DNA of 20,757 bases. Source: JBAYNS01 sp041678625 (lineage in GTDB: Bacteria > Patescibacteriota > Gracilibacteria > Peribacterales > Peribacteraceae). Below the pieces are notes generated by a model. The model saw only the letters and a program-made list of their open reading frames with translations. It searched no databases and was not told where the DNA came from. Position numbers and translations under genes: made by a program. Positions within the stretch are counted from its first letter, which is position 1, and the number at the start of each line of letters is the position of its first letter. The stretch is taken from positions 1-20,757 of the forward strand of contig JBAYNS010000009.1 of assembly GCA_041678625.1 (NCBI GenBank). Direction: 5' to 3'. Below, in pieces: positions 13,523-20,757 of the stretch.

Positions 13523-14434
13523 TCAGGCATTTCCCTTCTTTCTCCAGTACACCAGGAGTGGTGTGGCGAGGAAAATCGAAGAATAGGTGCCGATCACTGT
13601 GCCGACAATCAGTGTGAGCACAAACCAGCGAATGCTTTGCGATCCCAAAGCATAGAGCGCAAAGAGCATAATGAGTGTAGAGAAACTGGTGTTGAAGGAT
13701 CGTACAAAGCTTTCCCGTAGGCTGCGTTCAGCTAGGTCTTCCAGAGATTCGCCGCGTTCCTGATTGAAGAGGTTATCTCGAATGCGGTCGAAAATAACGA
13801 TTGTGTCGTTCACGGAGTATCCCATGATGGTAAGTAGTGCGGTCACAAAGAGCGTATCGAATTCGAATGCCGTTATCTGGCTGAGGATAATGAATACACC
13901 AAAGGTAATGAGCACATCATGCAGCAATGTGATAACAGCGATGATGCCGAACTTCCACGGGCTCATGCGGCGCGGCACTTTGCGAAAAGCAAAAGCAAGG
14001 TAGAGAACGATGGCTATGCTTGCAATGGAGAGCGCCCACATGGAACGACGCTTGAGCGTTGCGCCGATAGTGGGGCCAATAGTAGTGAATTGCAACTCCT
14101 CTGTATCGCCAATTGCGGTATTCAGGTAGCTGATGAGGGCCAGATGTTCCTCATTGGTCAGATCGCGCAACCGGAGGAGCATGGTTTCTGCTTTCGTGGA
14201 AGAAATACTCACATTCCCCAGAGATTCGCCTCCTTCGAATGTGTAATTGCTCAGAGCGGCGACAAGATCTTCTTTGGTTGATGCGCTTGGAATCCGGATT
14301 TCCATCAGCGTTCCTCCCGTAAAATCGATGCTCATTTTGGGTCCGGGAACGATGGCAAGCACGATGCTTCCGGCCACGAGCAGCGTCGAAAAAGTGAGGA
14401 AGAATTTTGCCGGTTTCAAGAAGGAGAATGTCAC
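13523..14434 (-). CDS. secF: Protein translocase subunit SecF
   Basis: I chose GTG 14434, giving 303 residues that begin VTFSFLKPAKFFLTFS, like other SecF N-termini. The in-frame ATG at 14545 would add 37 Ser/Pro/Leu-rich residues that are simply the translated CT-rich leader and terminator flank. The first helix is about 9-30, followed by the periplasmic P1-like region with IDFTGGTLMEIRI. Five more membrane segments follow, with LHDVLITFGVF and the RND signature TIMGYSVNDTIVIFDRIRDN (203-222). SecF works with SecD to pull secreted proteins across the membrane using the proton gradient. SecD is not adjacent; the usual secDF pairing is broken here, at least on this side. The leader is pyrimidine-rich with no Shine-Dalgarno. 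Confidence 0.93.
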   Translation of the reverse strand: MTFSFLKPAKFFLTFSTLLVAGSIVLAIVPGPKMSIDFTGGTLMEIRIPSASTKEDLVAALSNYTFEGGESLGNVSISSTKAETMLLRLRDLTNEEHLALISYLNTAIGDTEELQFTTIGPTIGATLKRRSMWALSIASIAIVLYLAFAFRKVPRRMSPWKFGIIAVITLLHDVLITFGVFIILSQITAFEFDTLFVTALLTIMGYSVNDTIVIFDRIRDNLFNQERGESLEDLAERSLRESFVRSFNTSFSTLIMLFALYALGSQSIRWFVLTLIVGTVIGTYSSIFLATPLLVYWRKKGNA

Positions 14435-14506
14435 GGGAGGGTGAGGAAAGGCTTCGAGTGAGGAGAGTAACGGGTTTGCGAAGAGGACGCTAGTAGAAGG
14501 TGAGGA

Positions 14507-14605
14507 AGTTAGGAGATAGGAAGTTGGAAAGTTCGAAAAATGCAATATTTCTCAAAATATTGCCATTTCCTCATTCTTATCTTCCTCACTCTCTATTTCC
14601 TAACT
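14507..14605. repeat. Imperfect inverted repeat of about 99 bp around the secF-upstream hairpin
   Basis: AGTTAGGAGATAG (14507-14519) is repeated inverted as CTATTTCCTAACT (14593-14605) with one mismatch. A perfect 9-bp hairpin (14542-14563) sits near the centre. Several TGAGGAA-like runs on either side are also inverted. The right arm forms the last codons and stop of the 448-aa gene, so part of that gene's end belongs to the repeat. Confidence 0.55.
14536..14563 (-). terminator. Intrinsic terminator between the 448-aa gene and secF
   Basis: On the minus strand GCAATATTT and AAATATTGC form a perfect 9-bp stem with a 4-nt loop, followed by ATTTTTC. It lies 30 bases after the stop at 14593. 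The stem is AT-rich, so it may be weak, but the U-tract is in the right place. Confidence 0.6.
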
Positions 14606-15939
14606 CCTTGCACCATTAGCGTCGTCACTGGTCCGCGTTGTTCCACTGACCAGAGAATCTTTTGAACATTCTCTTTCATCAGAGGAAGAAATTCCGGTAT
14701 CAACGATGCATTACACCATCCGTCGGCAAGACGCACGGTTGAGGAGAGCGTGGGTCCTGTTGGCGGGGTGATTGACGCGTCATTGTGCAATAGTTGAAGG
14801 AGTGCTGATTCATCGTTTGCCAGAATAAAACTTGCACCGCGCTGCGCGCTCATAAGCATTCGACCATCTGATGCATGCAGTCCGCGCACAGACCATTGAT
14901 CTCTATGATCTTCCCGCAGAGTCGTTTCCTCTTCTGTGATGCGAATATCGCGTGAGACAAAGCGATTATCCAGATTACGTTCCGTGATTTTGGTACTTGG
15001 AACGGTTGCGCGAAAACCTTCTTCCAATTGTGTTATGACGCTGCGCAGCGTACTGATGTTTGGTCCTATGCCTTCCACTGCCAGGATAAGTGTTCCCGAT
15101 GCGCTAAGACCTTTGTGGATGCTTGTGGGTCCGCTCAGCAACGGAAGAAGATCGTAGGTCAAGCTGACTTCTTCTCCCACGATTTCCTGAAGGACATGTT
15201 CCAATCTTCCTTGCACACGTATCTGTGTGTCTATATCAACATTGTTGATCATAGTGTTCCATTGCTGTGAAAAATGTGCAGCACGGACAACGCATTGTTC
15301 TGCATCAAACGTACTGCGGATGACCGGAGACAATCCTTGGCCGGGGGGCGTCTGCGTGCCAATCAGATCAATACTTATGATGTCCGGTGTTATAGAAAAT
15401 GCGGCATGAGTACTTTCCTGCGAGATGAGCGCTGTTATAAGACGTTGCAGAGTTGATTGTGCTTTTGGCAAAGAGGAAAGCGTCAAAAAAGCCCAAGATT
15501 TCTGCGGCGTCTTCTGATCAGATAATTTTGTAAATGCATTCAGAGAAGCGAGTCGCGGAGTACTCGTGCGTAAAAGTGCAAGAGTGGCCGGTACGGAAGA
15601 GGTGACAGAGAACCGTCCAAAAGATTCTGCGGAATCCGCAGGAGAATGGTCCCAAAATTCGATGGTTTCTGTGGCATTCTCCCATTTTACAAGAGCAATG
15701 GCTTTCTGCCCGGATAGTTCAGTATTCGCGAGCACGGGGAACACAGGTGTTAGCGCAGTGAGCATTTCTGTGCTTGGATTCATCAGTAAGGCAATAGTCT
15801 GCGTTTCAGGCAGGTACTGTGCCGGATGTTCTTCAATCACGGTGAAGGTATTTGTGAAGGTAACCAGCAAAGCAAAGAGTATCACGCTTGCCAGGAGTGC
15901 GATCAGGATGATGCCCGCTGCGCGCAGAAATGTCCGCAT
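14593..15939 (-). CDS. Extracytoplasmic protein with N-terminal membrane anchor, function unknown
   Basis: This 448-residue protein has one hydrophobic segment at about 8-30 after a short basic start (MRTFLRAAG). It is an uncleaved anchor or signal peptide, since no clear cleavage motif follows. The remainder is soluble mixed alpha/beta sequence starting YLPETQTIALLMNPSTEMLT. This vaguely recalls the DUF3352 type of envelope proteins, but I cannot assign a family. No catalytic motif is visible. Two cysteines, C220 and C417, could pair outside the cell. The ATG at 15939 follows AGGGGCAA, a weak Shine-Dalgarno at best; TACAGT stands 8 nt upstream as a possible -10 of a near-leaderless mRNA. It follows the TPR gene after 91 bases on the same strand. 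The last codons lie inside an inverted repeat. Confidence 0.75.
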   Translation of the reverse strand: MRTFLRAAGIILIALLASVILFALLVTFTNTFTVIEEHPAQYLPETQTIALLMNPSTEMLTALTPVFPVLANTELSGQKAIALVKWENATETIEFWDHSPADSAESFGRFSVTSSVPATLALLRTSTPRLASLNAFTKLSDQKTPQKSWAFLTLSSLPKAQSTLQRLITALISQESTHAAFSITPDIISIDLIGTQTPPGQGLSPVIRSTFDAEQCVVRAAHFSQQWNTMINNVDIDTQIRVQGRLEHVLQEIVGEEVSLTYDLLPLLSGPTSIHKGLSASGTLILAVEGIGPNISTLRSVITQLEEGFRATVPSTKITERNLDNRFVSRDIRITEEETTLREDHRDQWSVRGLHASDGRMLMSAQRGASFILANDESALLQLLHNDASITPPTGPTLSSTVRLADGWCNASLIPEFLPLMKENVQKILWSVEQRGPVTTLMVQGVRK

Positions 15940-16030
15940 TTGCCCCTACTGTAGAGGCAAGGGGTGCATTGTGGAAGGTATAGCAGCGAGTACTTCTCTT
16001 GGAAGATGATGAGAACGATAGAGCGGCTTC

Positions 16031-17338
16031 TTACGGGAGCTCCTCAATTTTTTTACGCGCATCATCACGCAGAGGGTCAATCTCCAGAGCGGTTTCGTAC
16101 GCCCTTCGCGCCTCTTCCGTGCGATCGGTCTCCGCACATGCAAGACCCAAAAGTTCAAATGCAGAAGCGTTCTGCGGCCAGCGCTCCGTTGCCTGCTGTG
16201 CTTTAAGATAGGCTTCCTCCGTGTTACCCAGTGCCAAACTTGCCGTAATAAAACCTTCGAACATTTCAAAGGATGCATCGTCACTGCGGGTGAGGGCATC
16301 GTACTGTTCCAGAGCAAGCTGCGCATCTCCATTTTCCAGTGCTTCCGTTGCAATGAGTCTGCGCACTTCTTCTTTCGGCTCAAAACCATTCACCAGCGCG
16401 TACTCCAAAAACGTAATCGCATTCTGATGCTGTTCGAGTGCGGCATATGCACGAGCAAGGAAGTACTGGGTTTCCGGTTTCTGCGGGTCCAGGTTGTACG
16501 CTTGTTCCAAGGAGACCAGCGCTTCTTCTGAGCGTTCCGTTATGAGTTCGCAGTACCCTTGTACGATCCATGCATCGCGGTAATCATCCTGTGCGCTGGT
16601 GACCTGCACCAAAAGCGGCAGCGCAAGTTCACATTCCTGATTTTGCGCCAGTGCGCGAGAGAGGAGAGTGATCAGATGGAGATTCGATCCGTCCGGGAAG
16701 AGAACAAATTCATCGTAGGCCGATTGCAGCGTGCGCGCGTATGAGCGCAGCACCGGCTCCCAGCCATTCACCACTTGCTGCAATTCTGCTTTTGCAATTT
16801 CGTGGTTACCCTGAATGACAGCCAAGAGCGCAAGACCGTAATGCTTCTGCGGAGACTCCGCGGCGTTCTCCAGCAAGGTCTGTGCTTTGCGCAATTCTCC
16901 CGAGCGCAGCTCAATGATACTTTCCAGCAGTACCAGATCCTCGCTGCGCGCTCCTGCGCTGCGCATCTTTTTGAGCGTTGCCCGTGCACCGTTAATATCC
17001 CGCCGCTGCAGCTGCGCCTGCGCCAGTTTGCGCAGCGCGGGGAGTCCTCCTTCTGCTTTTACGGCATTCTCGTATTCTTCCTGTGCATCTTTCCACTCAC
17101 CGCGCAGTGCAAACAAGTCGCCCTGTCTCAGAGCAACGAGAGCTGTGTCATACGGATCAATAGGGGAATTCGTCGGCGTTGTTTTCGGTTGAGCGGTCTG
17201 CGTGCTCAAAAAATCAGGTAAAGGGATATTGAGCACGGACGTTGATTGCTGCAATTGCCACCACAGAAAAGCAATGAGCGCTATCGCGCATACCAGTGCA
17301 AGGATGACGGGAGCCAAAACGCGTGCAGGGATCTTCAT
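16031..17338 (-). CDS. Membrane-anchored tetratricopeptide-repeat protein
   Basis: I chose ATG 17338 (MKIPARVLAPVILALV), giving 435 residues. The longer frame adds 102 residues that include an Arg run, which is merely another frame of the acidic tail of the upstream gene. The anchor is residues about 7-29, followed by a Pro/Thr linker (to about 60). Then come successive TPR-like helix pairs: about 64-97, 98-131, 133-190, 250-287, 288-320, 322-352 and 390-425. YFLARAYAALEQHQNAITFLEYAL and FELLGLACAETDRTEEARRAYETALEIDP (shown in parts: EEARRAYETALEIDP) are the clearest. TPRs are scaffolds for protein-protein contacts, here probably outside the membrane given the single N-terminal anchor. The partner is unknown. 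No Shine-Dalgarno precedes the start. Confidence 0.85.
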   Translation of the reverse strand: MKIPARVLAPVILALVCAIALIAFLWWQLQQSTSVLNIPLPDFLSTQTAQPKTTPTNSPIDPYDTALVALRQGDLFALRGEWKDAQEEYENAVKAEGGLPALRKLAQAQLQRRDINGARATLKKMRSAGARSEDLVLLESIIELRSGELRKAQTLLENAAESPQKHYGLALLAVIQGNHEIAKAELQQVVNGWEPVLRSYARTLQSAYDEFVLFPDGSNLHLITLLSRALAQNQECELALPLLVQVTSAQDDYRDAWIVQGYCELITERSEEALVSLEQAYNLDPQKPETQYFLARAYAALEQHQNAITFLEYALVNGFEPKEEVRRLIATEALENGDAQLALEQYDALTRSDDASFEMFEGFITASLALGNTEEAYLKAQQATERWPQNASAFELLGLACAETDRTEEARRAYETALEIDPLRDDARKKIEELP

Positions 17339-17502
17339 GTGGCATTGAAGAGTAGCAAGTTTCCGCGGTGAGTACCAGGAAGAGAAGTTGGCATGAGACA
17401 CTGAGCAGTTTTTAGTGACGCAGTTATCAGTCTGATTTGAACAGGAGTACAAATGCAGCAAAATAGCACCAAGATATTTATCCTTTGCCCCTTTTCTTCT
17501 TT

Positions 17503-18141
17503 TTAATCCTTTTCTTCTTCTTCTTCTTCTTCTACATCCGGTGTCAGCTCGCCGTCCTCTCCCTCGCTGGCTGCTTTGGCAACAGTCGCTTTTGCTGCGG
17601 CTTCTGCCAGGTGTCTGGGGATCACTGCTTCCACAGTGCCCCATTTCGCTTCATCGTTCTTTGGTAGAAGAATTGTCACCTGATCACCGACTTCTGCACG
17701 ATAGAATGTTACCGATGCCAGAAGAACACGGAAGGCCTTACCGTCAGCAAGAACTTTGTACTGGCCATCCTCCTGAATCAGCACGCCCATAATCGTACGA
17801 CGTTCCACAGGAGCAATCTGTTTGTAGATAAACTTTCCTTCATCGGTGATGGTGAGTTTCATGCCGTCGCCTTCCACCAGTTTACTTTTACTGGCGTAGT
17901 TTGCAGGCACGGGATACGTCTGACTGTTGCTATCCATCATGTTTTGTCCGTCAAAAATACCTTCGATCACCTTACCGCTTACTGCGGCACTTCCACCCAT
18001 TTGTTCAGCACGTGTGATGATGCGCTCACGATCAGTATCGGCAACTCCTGTGAAATCGCGCAGAAGTGCGTGAGCAGTTTTGAGTGAGGACATCGCGGAA
18101 TCCACGAGTTCCTGCACCTGGAGAATCTTATCGTCCGACAT
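17503..18141 (-). CDS. Conserved protein with acidic tail, function unknown (CPR-type)
   Basis: The 212 residues fall into three parts: an N-terminal helical segment (5-30), a central beta-rich domain (about 55-175) and a tail. The central part contains VIEGIFDGQNMM, YPVPANYASKSKLVEGDGMK, GKFIYKQIAPVERR, LLASVTFYRAEVGDQVTILLP and KWGTVEAVIP. An Ala-rich stretch follows, ending in PDVEEEEEEEKD. I recall similar hypothetical proteins recurring in CPR genomes but know of no established function. The beta-rich core with its GDQVTILLP turn could be an OB- or SH3-like nucleic-acid or protein-binding fold. The gene follows pfkB by 18 nt, so it belongs to that operon. There is no Shine-Dalgarno: ATG 18141 follows CCCCCTTTCACCC. 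The Glu codons give a GAA-repeat run near 17515-17535. Confidence 0.8.
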   Translation of the reverse strand: MSDDKILQVQELVDSAMSSLKTAHALLRDFTGVADTDRERIITRAEQMGGSAAVSGKVIEGIFDGQNMMDSNSQTYPVPANYASKSKLVEGDGMKLTITDEGKFIYKQIAPVERRTIMGVLIQEDGQYKVLADGKAFRVLLASVTFYRAEVGDQVTILLPKNDEAKWGTVEAVIPRHLAEAAAKATVAKAASEGEDGELTPDVEEEEEEEKD

Positions 18142-18158
18142 GGGTGAAAGGGGGATAT

Positions 18159-19166
18159 TTAGAGTGAGCGAATGGAAACCTCAAGAGCAACTTGCTGCAA
18201 TCTGGCCCGCATCTCGATGTCTGTGAGGAGTCCCGCTTGTGCACCAATTGCACTCACGACACTCGCTGCGTTTATGGTACCTGCCTTGAGTGCTGTTGGC
18301 AAGTTTTCTCCGTTCAAAAGCGCCCACGTAGATCCGATGCCAAAGGCGTCTCCTGCGCCCGTAGCATCCACTGTTGTCACTCCGGCAACGATGGGGCAGT
18401 GGAAGATTTTCTCGCCATCCGATGCGACAGTTCCTTCGCGCCCCTGTGTGATACAGACATTCTTTGCTCCGCTATCCAGTATCGCTCTGAGTGCATCATT
18501 CACCGTTTCTGTTTTTGTGAATTTCAGCGCTTCTTCCTGATTGAGCAGAATGAGATCTGTATGCGAAAGCAGCATGCGGTTATTCGGTTCACTGATGCCG
18601 ACATCAATCTGATATCCGCCCGGATTCCACGAGAAGCGCGGCTCTGTGTCATTGGCAAGCATTGCAATAATGTCATCCTGAATCACGCAATTATGTTCCT
18701 GAATATGATTGAGGTATACCCACTGCACTTTTTGGATCGCTTCCTTATTAAACACCGCATCGTGCAGGTGCACATTCGTTCCGGGTGTATACAGAATGAC
18801 CCGTTCGCCGTTCTCGGAAGAGAGGATGATGGAAAAACTCGATACTTCCCCTTCTACTACGGTCGCACACTCGGTGTTCACTCCTTCCTTTCGTAAATTT
18901 GCCAGAAGTTTTTCTCCCCACTGATCCGATCCGATCACGCCGCAGAATCCCGCATTGCATTCAAGTCGTGCAAGGCCAACAGCGGTATTCGATGCACCTC
19001 CTCCGCATGTTTCAATAACGTCTTCCACCCGGACTTTCTCCCCCAGCGGAAAGGAAAAAAACTGCTGTTCCCCGTCATTGCGGATCAGATTTTGGTGTGT
19101 ACGAACGAAGAGATCGTATGTTGCACCTCCGATGGACATCGTTCGAGGGCGTGCGGAGTCTGGCAT
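18159..19166 (-). CDS. PfkB/ribokinase-family sugar or nucleoside kinase
   Basis: The 335 residues show both family signatures. Substrate-lid/Gly motif ETCGGGASNTAVGLARL lies at about 52-68. The anion-hole/catalytic motif DATGAGDAFGIG lies at 267-278, with catalytic base D273. NPGGYQ, LILLNQEEAL and VCITQGREG are also family-typical. It should phosphorylate the hydroxymethyl group of a sugar or nucleoside with ATP in the cytoplasm; the substrate cannot be told from sequence. Family proteins often start directly at SIGGATYD, so M10 (19139) is an alternative to ATG 19166. Only 3 nt separate it from the stop of the FN3 protein gene upstream, and the next gene follows after 18 nt, so the three are probably co-transcribed. 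Confidence 0.92.
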   Translation of the reverse strand: MPDSARPRTMSIGGATYDLFVRTHQNLIRNDGEQQFFSFPLGEKVRVEDVIETCGGGASNTAVGLARLECNAGFCGVIGSDQWGEKLLANLRKEGVNTECATVVEGEVSSFSIILSSENGERVILYTPGTNVHLHDAVFNKEAIQKVQWVYLNHIQEHNCVIQDDIIAMLANDTEPRFSWNPGGYQIDVGISEPNNRMLLSHTDLILLNQEEALKFTKTETVNDALRAILDSGAKNVCITQGREGTVASDGEKIFHCPIVAGVTTVDATGAGDAFGIGSTWALLNGENLPTALKAGTINAASVVSAIGAQAGLLTDIEMRARLQQVALEVSIRSL

Positions 19167-19169
19167 GGC

Positions 19170-20757
19170 TTACTCATGGTAGCGTGATTCCATCTGTTGC
19201 AGGAAATCGAGTGTGTACTTCAGGGTTCTGCGGCGATGCCATTGCATGTACAAAAGTAACGTTGCAAGGCTTATAGCGAGCCACCAGGCCACTGGCGGAA
19301 GCCCTGTGCTGGGAACCTGCGGTGCACCGCTATGAACACTGCCAATCGGCAGTGTACTCACCGGAGTAGTATATCCTCCGGGAATGGGCTGCTCGCCCGG
19401 TTGCGGTGTGTACGTGCTTGTTTGCCCGTTGGGAGTACCGCTTCCTGTTACCGAGAGTTCACGCAGAACATTTCCTGTGGTTGTGACTGGAGTGAGCTTG
19501 AGGAAGTACGTGATGCCATTCATCAAATCTCGCAGAGTGTAGACCAACTGGTCGCCGTTGATTGTTCTCTGTTCCGTATACACATCCGGCTCCACTCCGT
19601 ATTCCAAAATGTACGACGCAAGAGGCGTTTCTTGAGGCATGCTGGACCATTCGATGAGCAAGGCACTGTCCTGTTCCTCAATGGAAAGACCCATGCCCAG
19701 CGTGCGCGCTTCTGCAATTTCGCTCTTTTCAATACTTTCGCGTTCTCCCTGTAATGCCGTGACGGCAAAGTAGTAAGAGGTGTTTGGGCTGAGTCCGGCT
19801 ACTGTTGCTGTTGCGCTGGCACGGCCTGTGTCCAATGTGTAGAGAAAATCTTTCGGGTCTTCGCCAACGTAAATGCGGTATGCATCGACCCGCTCGCTCG
19901 TCACAGGATCCCACCGCAAGATGACGGTATCTACTTTTGCTTCTGCGGTGATGTTCTCCACGCGTGGCAGACTGCGTTTGCCAACGGCGATGTTGCTGCG
20001 TACCTCGGTAATGTTCCCCGCTGCATCCGATGCCTTCACGATCGGTTGGTATGTTCCAGATGCAGGCGCATTAAAGGTGAGTTCGTATGTTCCGGGATGC
20101 TCTGCGTTCTGCGTAAGGGTGTATTCCTCTTCTACAAGCGTCATTGTGACACTTTGCAAATCGGCGTCGCTCTCCACAACCAGAGTCATGGGGTCTCCTT
20201 CTTCCGGTGTAATCGGAGCAAAGGTCACCAACTTGATTTCTGCAGGAACGGTATCCAGGATAAGGTGCAGATTTCCCGAATCGTACCGTCCGGATTCATC
20301 ACGAATGCGAAGCGTGTGATCGGTGAGTTCGGGATTCAATACTACAGGAACAGAGAATGTACCGTCCTGCGTTGTCTCGCTGCGAACATCTTCTGCCCCC
20401 CCTGTTACGATCAGGTTGATAAAGGGGGCTCCTGTACCTTCCAGCACAATTTCGGTGGAGTTGATATAACCATCCTGTTCATGGGACGTGATGGTAATAG
20501 TTGGATTGATTTCTCCTGTGTCACCAACCACTTTAATATTTACCTGTGTATTGACACTGGGGTCAGTACTGTCTTCCACATGCAGGATATGCTCGCCGGA
20601 AGTGCGGAAGCGCAATCCGAGTGTGAGAGTTTTTTGCCCCAGATCCTGAGGGCGGAAACTCACGCGGCCTTCCAACGGAAGGAGCGCGGTAGGGTCCGTA
20701 GAAGAAAGAAGTACGGTACCGGTGTAATCTTCTACACGTTTGCCATTAAGATCGATA
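19170..20757 (-). CDS. FN3-domain surface protein with C-terminal membrane anchor (5' end outside window)
   Basis: The frame is open to the window edge, giving 528 residues of the C-terminal part; an internal TTG at 20675 is not the true start. The visible N-terminus (DYTGTVLLSSTDPTALLP, then LGLRFRTSGEHILHVED) resembles a Big/invasin-like beta-sandwich repeat. More Ig-like repeats follow to about residue 260, then two fibronectin type III domains (about 262-352 and 355-437, with RVDAYRIYVGED, LSPNTSYYFAVTAL and LASYILEYG). A Pro/Gly/Thr linker leads to VPSTG (481-485), a membrane helix (about 487-505) and HRRR plus a tail of about 20 residues. This is the architecture of an anchored surface protein for adhesion or glycan binding. 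VPSTG resembles a sortase motif. The TAA stop lies 3 nt before pfkB. Confidence 0.85.
   Translation of the reverse strand, partial: IDLNGKRVEDYTGTVLLSSTDPTALLPLEGRVSFRPQDLGQKTLTLGLRFRTSGEHILHVEDSTDPSVNTQVNIKVVGDTGEINPTITITSHEQDGYINSTEIVLEGTGAPFINLIVTGGAEDVRSETTQDGTFSVPVVLNPELTDHTLRIRDESGRYDSGNLHLILDTVPAEIKLVTFAPITPEEGDPMTLVVESDADLQSVTMTLVEEEYTLTQNAEHPGTYELTFNAPASGTYQPIVKASDAAGNITEVRSNIAVGKRSLPRVENITAEAKVDTVILRWDPVTSERVDAYRIYVGEDPKDFLYTLDTGRASATATVAGLSPNTSYYFAVTALQGERESIEKSEIAEARTLGMGLSIEEQDSALLIEWSSMPQETPLASYILEYGVEPDVYTEQRTINGDQLVYTLRDLMNGITYFLKLTPVTTTGNVLRELSVTGSGTPNGQTSTYTPQPGEQPIPGGYTTPVSTLPIGSVHSGAPQVPSTGLPPVAWWLAISLATLLLYMQWHRRRTLKYTLDFLQQMESRYHE

Noticed and set aside
17513..17536. CTT/GAA microsatellite
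   Set aside because: It is explained by consecutive glutamate codons in the acidic tail of the 212-aa protein.
17339..17644. N-terminal extension of the TPR protein with a run of arginines
   Set aside because: It reads through the acidic tail of the 17503-18141 gene in another frame; the Arg run is the GAA repeat shifted by one base. The membrane anchor beginning at 17338 is the natural start.
1..20757. Alternative genetic code with UGA as glycine
   Set aside because: Several well-defined genes end in TGA (for example at 4165, 5109 and 8792), and conserved proteins contain no in-frame TGA.
1..20757. CRISPR array, IS element, tRNA or rRNA gene
   Set aside because: I saw no regularly spaced direct repeats, transposase motifs, cloverleaf sequences or rRNA segments on either strand.

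Overview
The window looks like ordinary chromosome from a small-genome bacterium, most likely a Candidate Phyla Radiation (Patescibacteria) member near the Peregrinibacteria/Peribacteria. This rests on protein character: a RelA/SpoT protein lacking its C-terminal ACT domain, a 23S-IVP-like four-helix-bundle protein, many short-tailed membrane proteins of unknown function, and a conserved protein (17503-18141) that I remember, without a search, as CPR-typical. UGA is a normal stop (for example at 4165, 5109 and 8792), so the UGA-glycine code of Gracilibacteria/Absconditabacteria is excluded. No tRNA, rRNA, IS element, phage gene or CRISPR array is visible.

Layout. 1-133: 3' end of valS. 201-2735 (+): membrane-anchored LTA-synthase-like sulfatase-fold enzyme with a C-terminal LamG-like domain. 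2695-4108 (-): DUF457/YdjM-like membrane protein and lexA, the latter behind a near-consensus promoter with a palindromic operator on its -10 element. 4165-6641 (-): LCP (LytR-CpsA-Psr) wall-polymer ligase translationally coupled to a multi-pass membrane protein. 6748-8696 (-): rplJ-rplL behind an L10-type leader with an intrinsic attenuator, then a small CPxC membrane protein. 8744-9114 (-): a 79-residue cysteine-rich membrane protein with a strong Shine-Dalgarno and its own operator-containing promoter. 9159-12108 (+): dtd, rel and a four-helix-bundle protein. 12136-14434 (-): trigger factor and secF. 14593-17338 (-): two anchored extracytoplasmic proteins, one unknown and one with TPRs. 17503-20757 (-): a three-gene run of an FN3 surface protein (5' end outside the window), a PfkB sugar kinase and a conserved acidic-tailed protein.

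Themes. The genes cover protein synthesis and quality control (valS, rplJ, rplL, tig, dtd), secretion (secF), stress signalling (lexA, rel) and the cell envelope (sulfatase, LCP, FN3 protein). Translation starts are unusual. Several genes have a -10-like hexamer 6-8 nt before the start codon, suggesting leaderless mRNAs. Others have pyrimidine-rich, Shine-Dalgarno-free leaders. Only the 79-residue gene has a classical GGAGG. The best leads for something undescribed are the lexA operator, the promoter/operator of the 79-residue gene, the Rel protein with an altered hydrolase site, and the acidic tail on L10.
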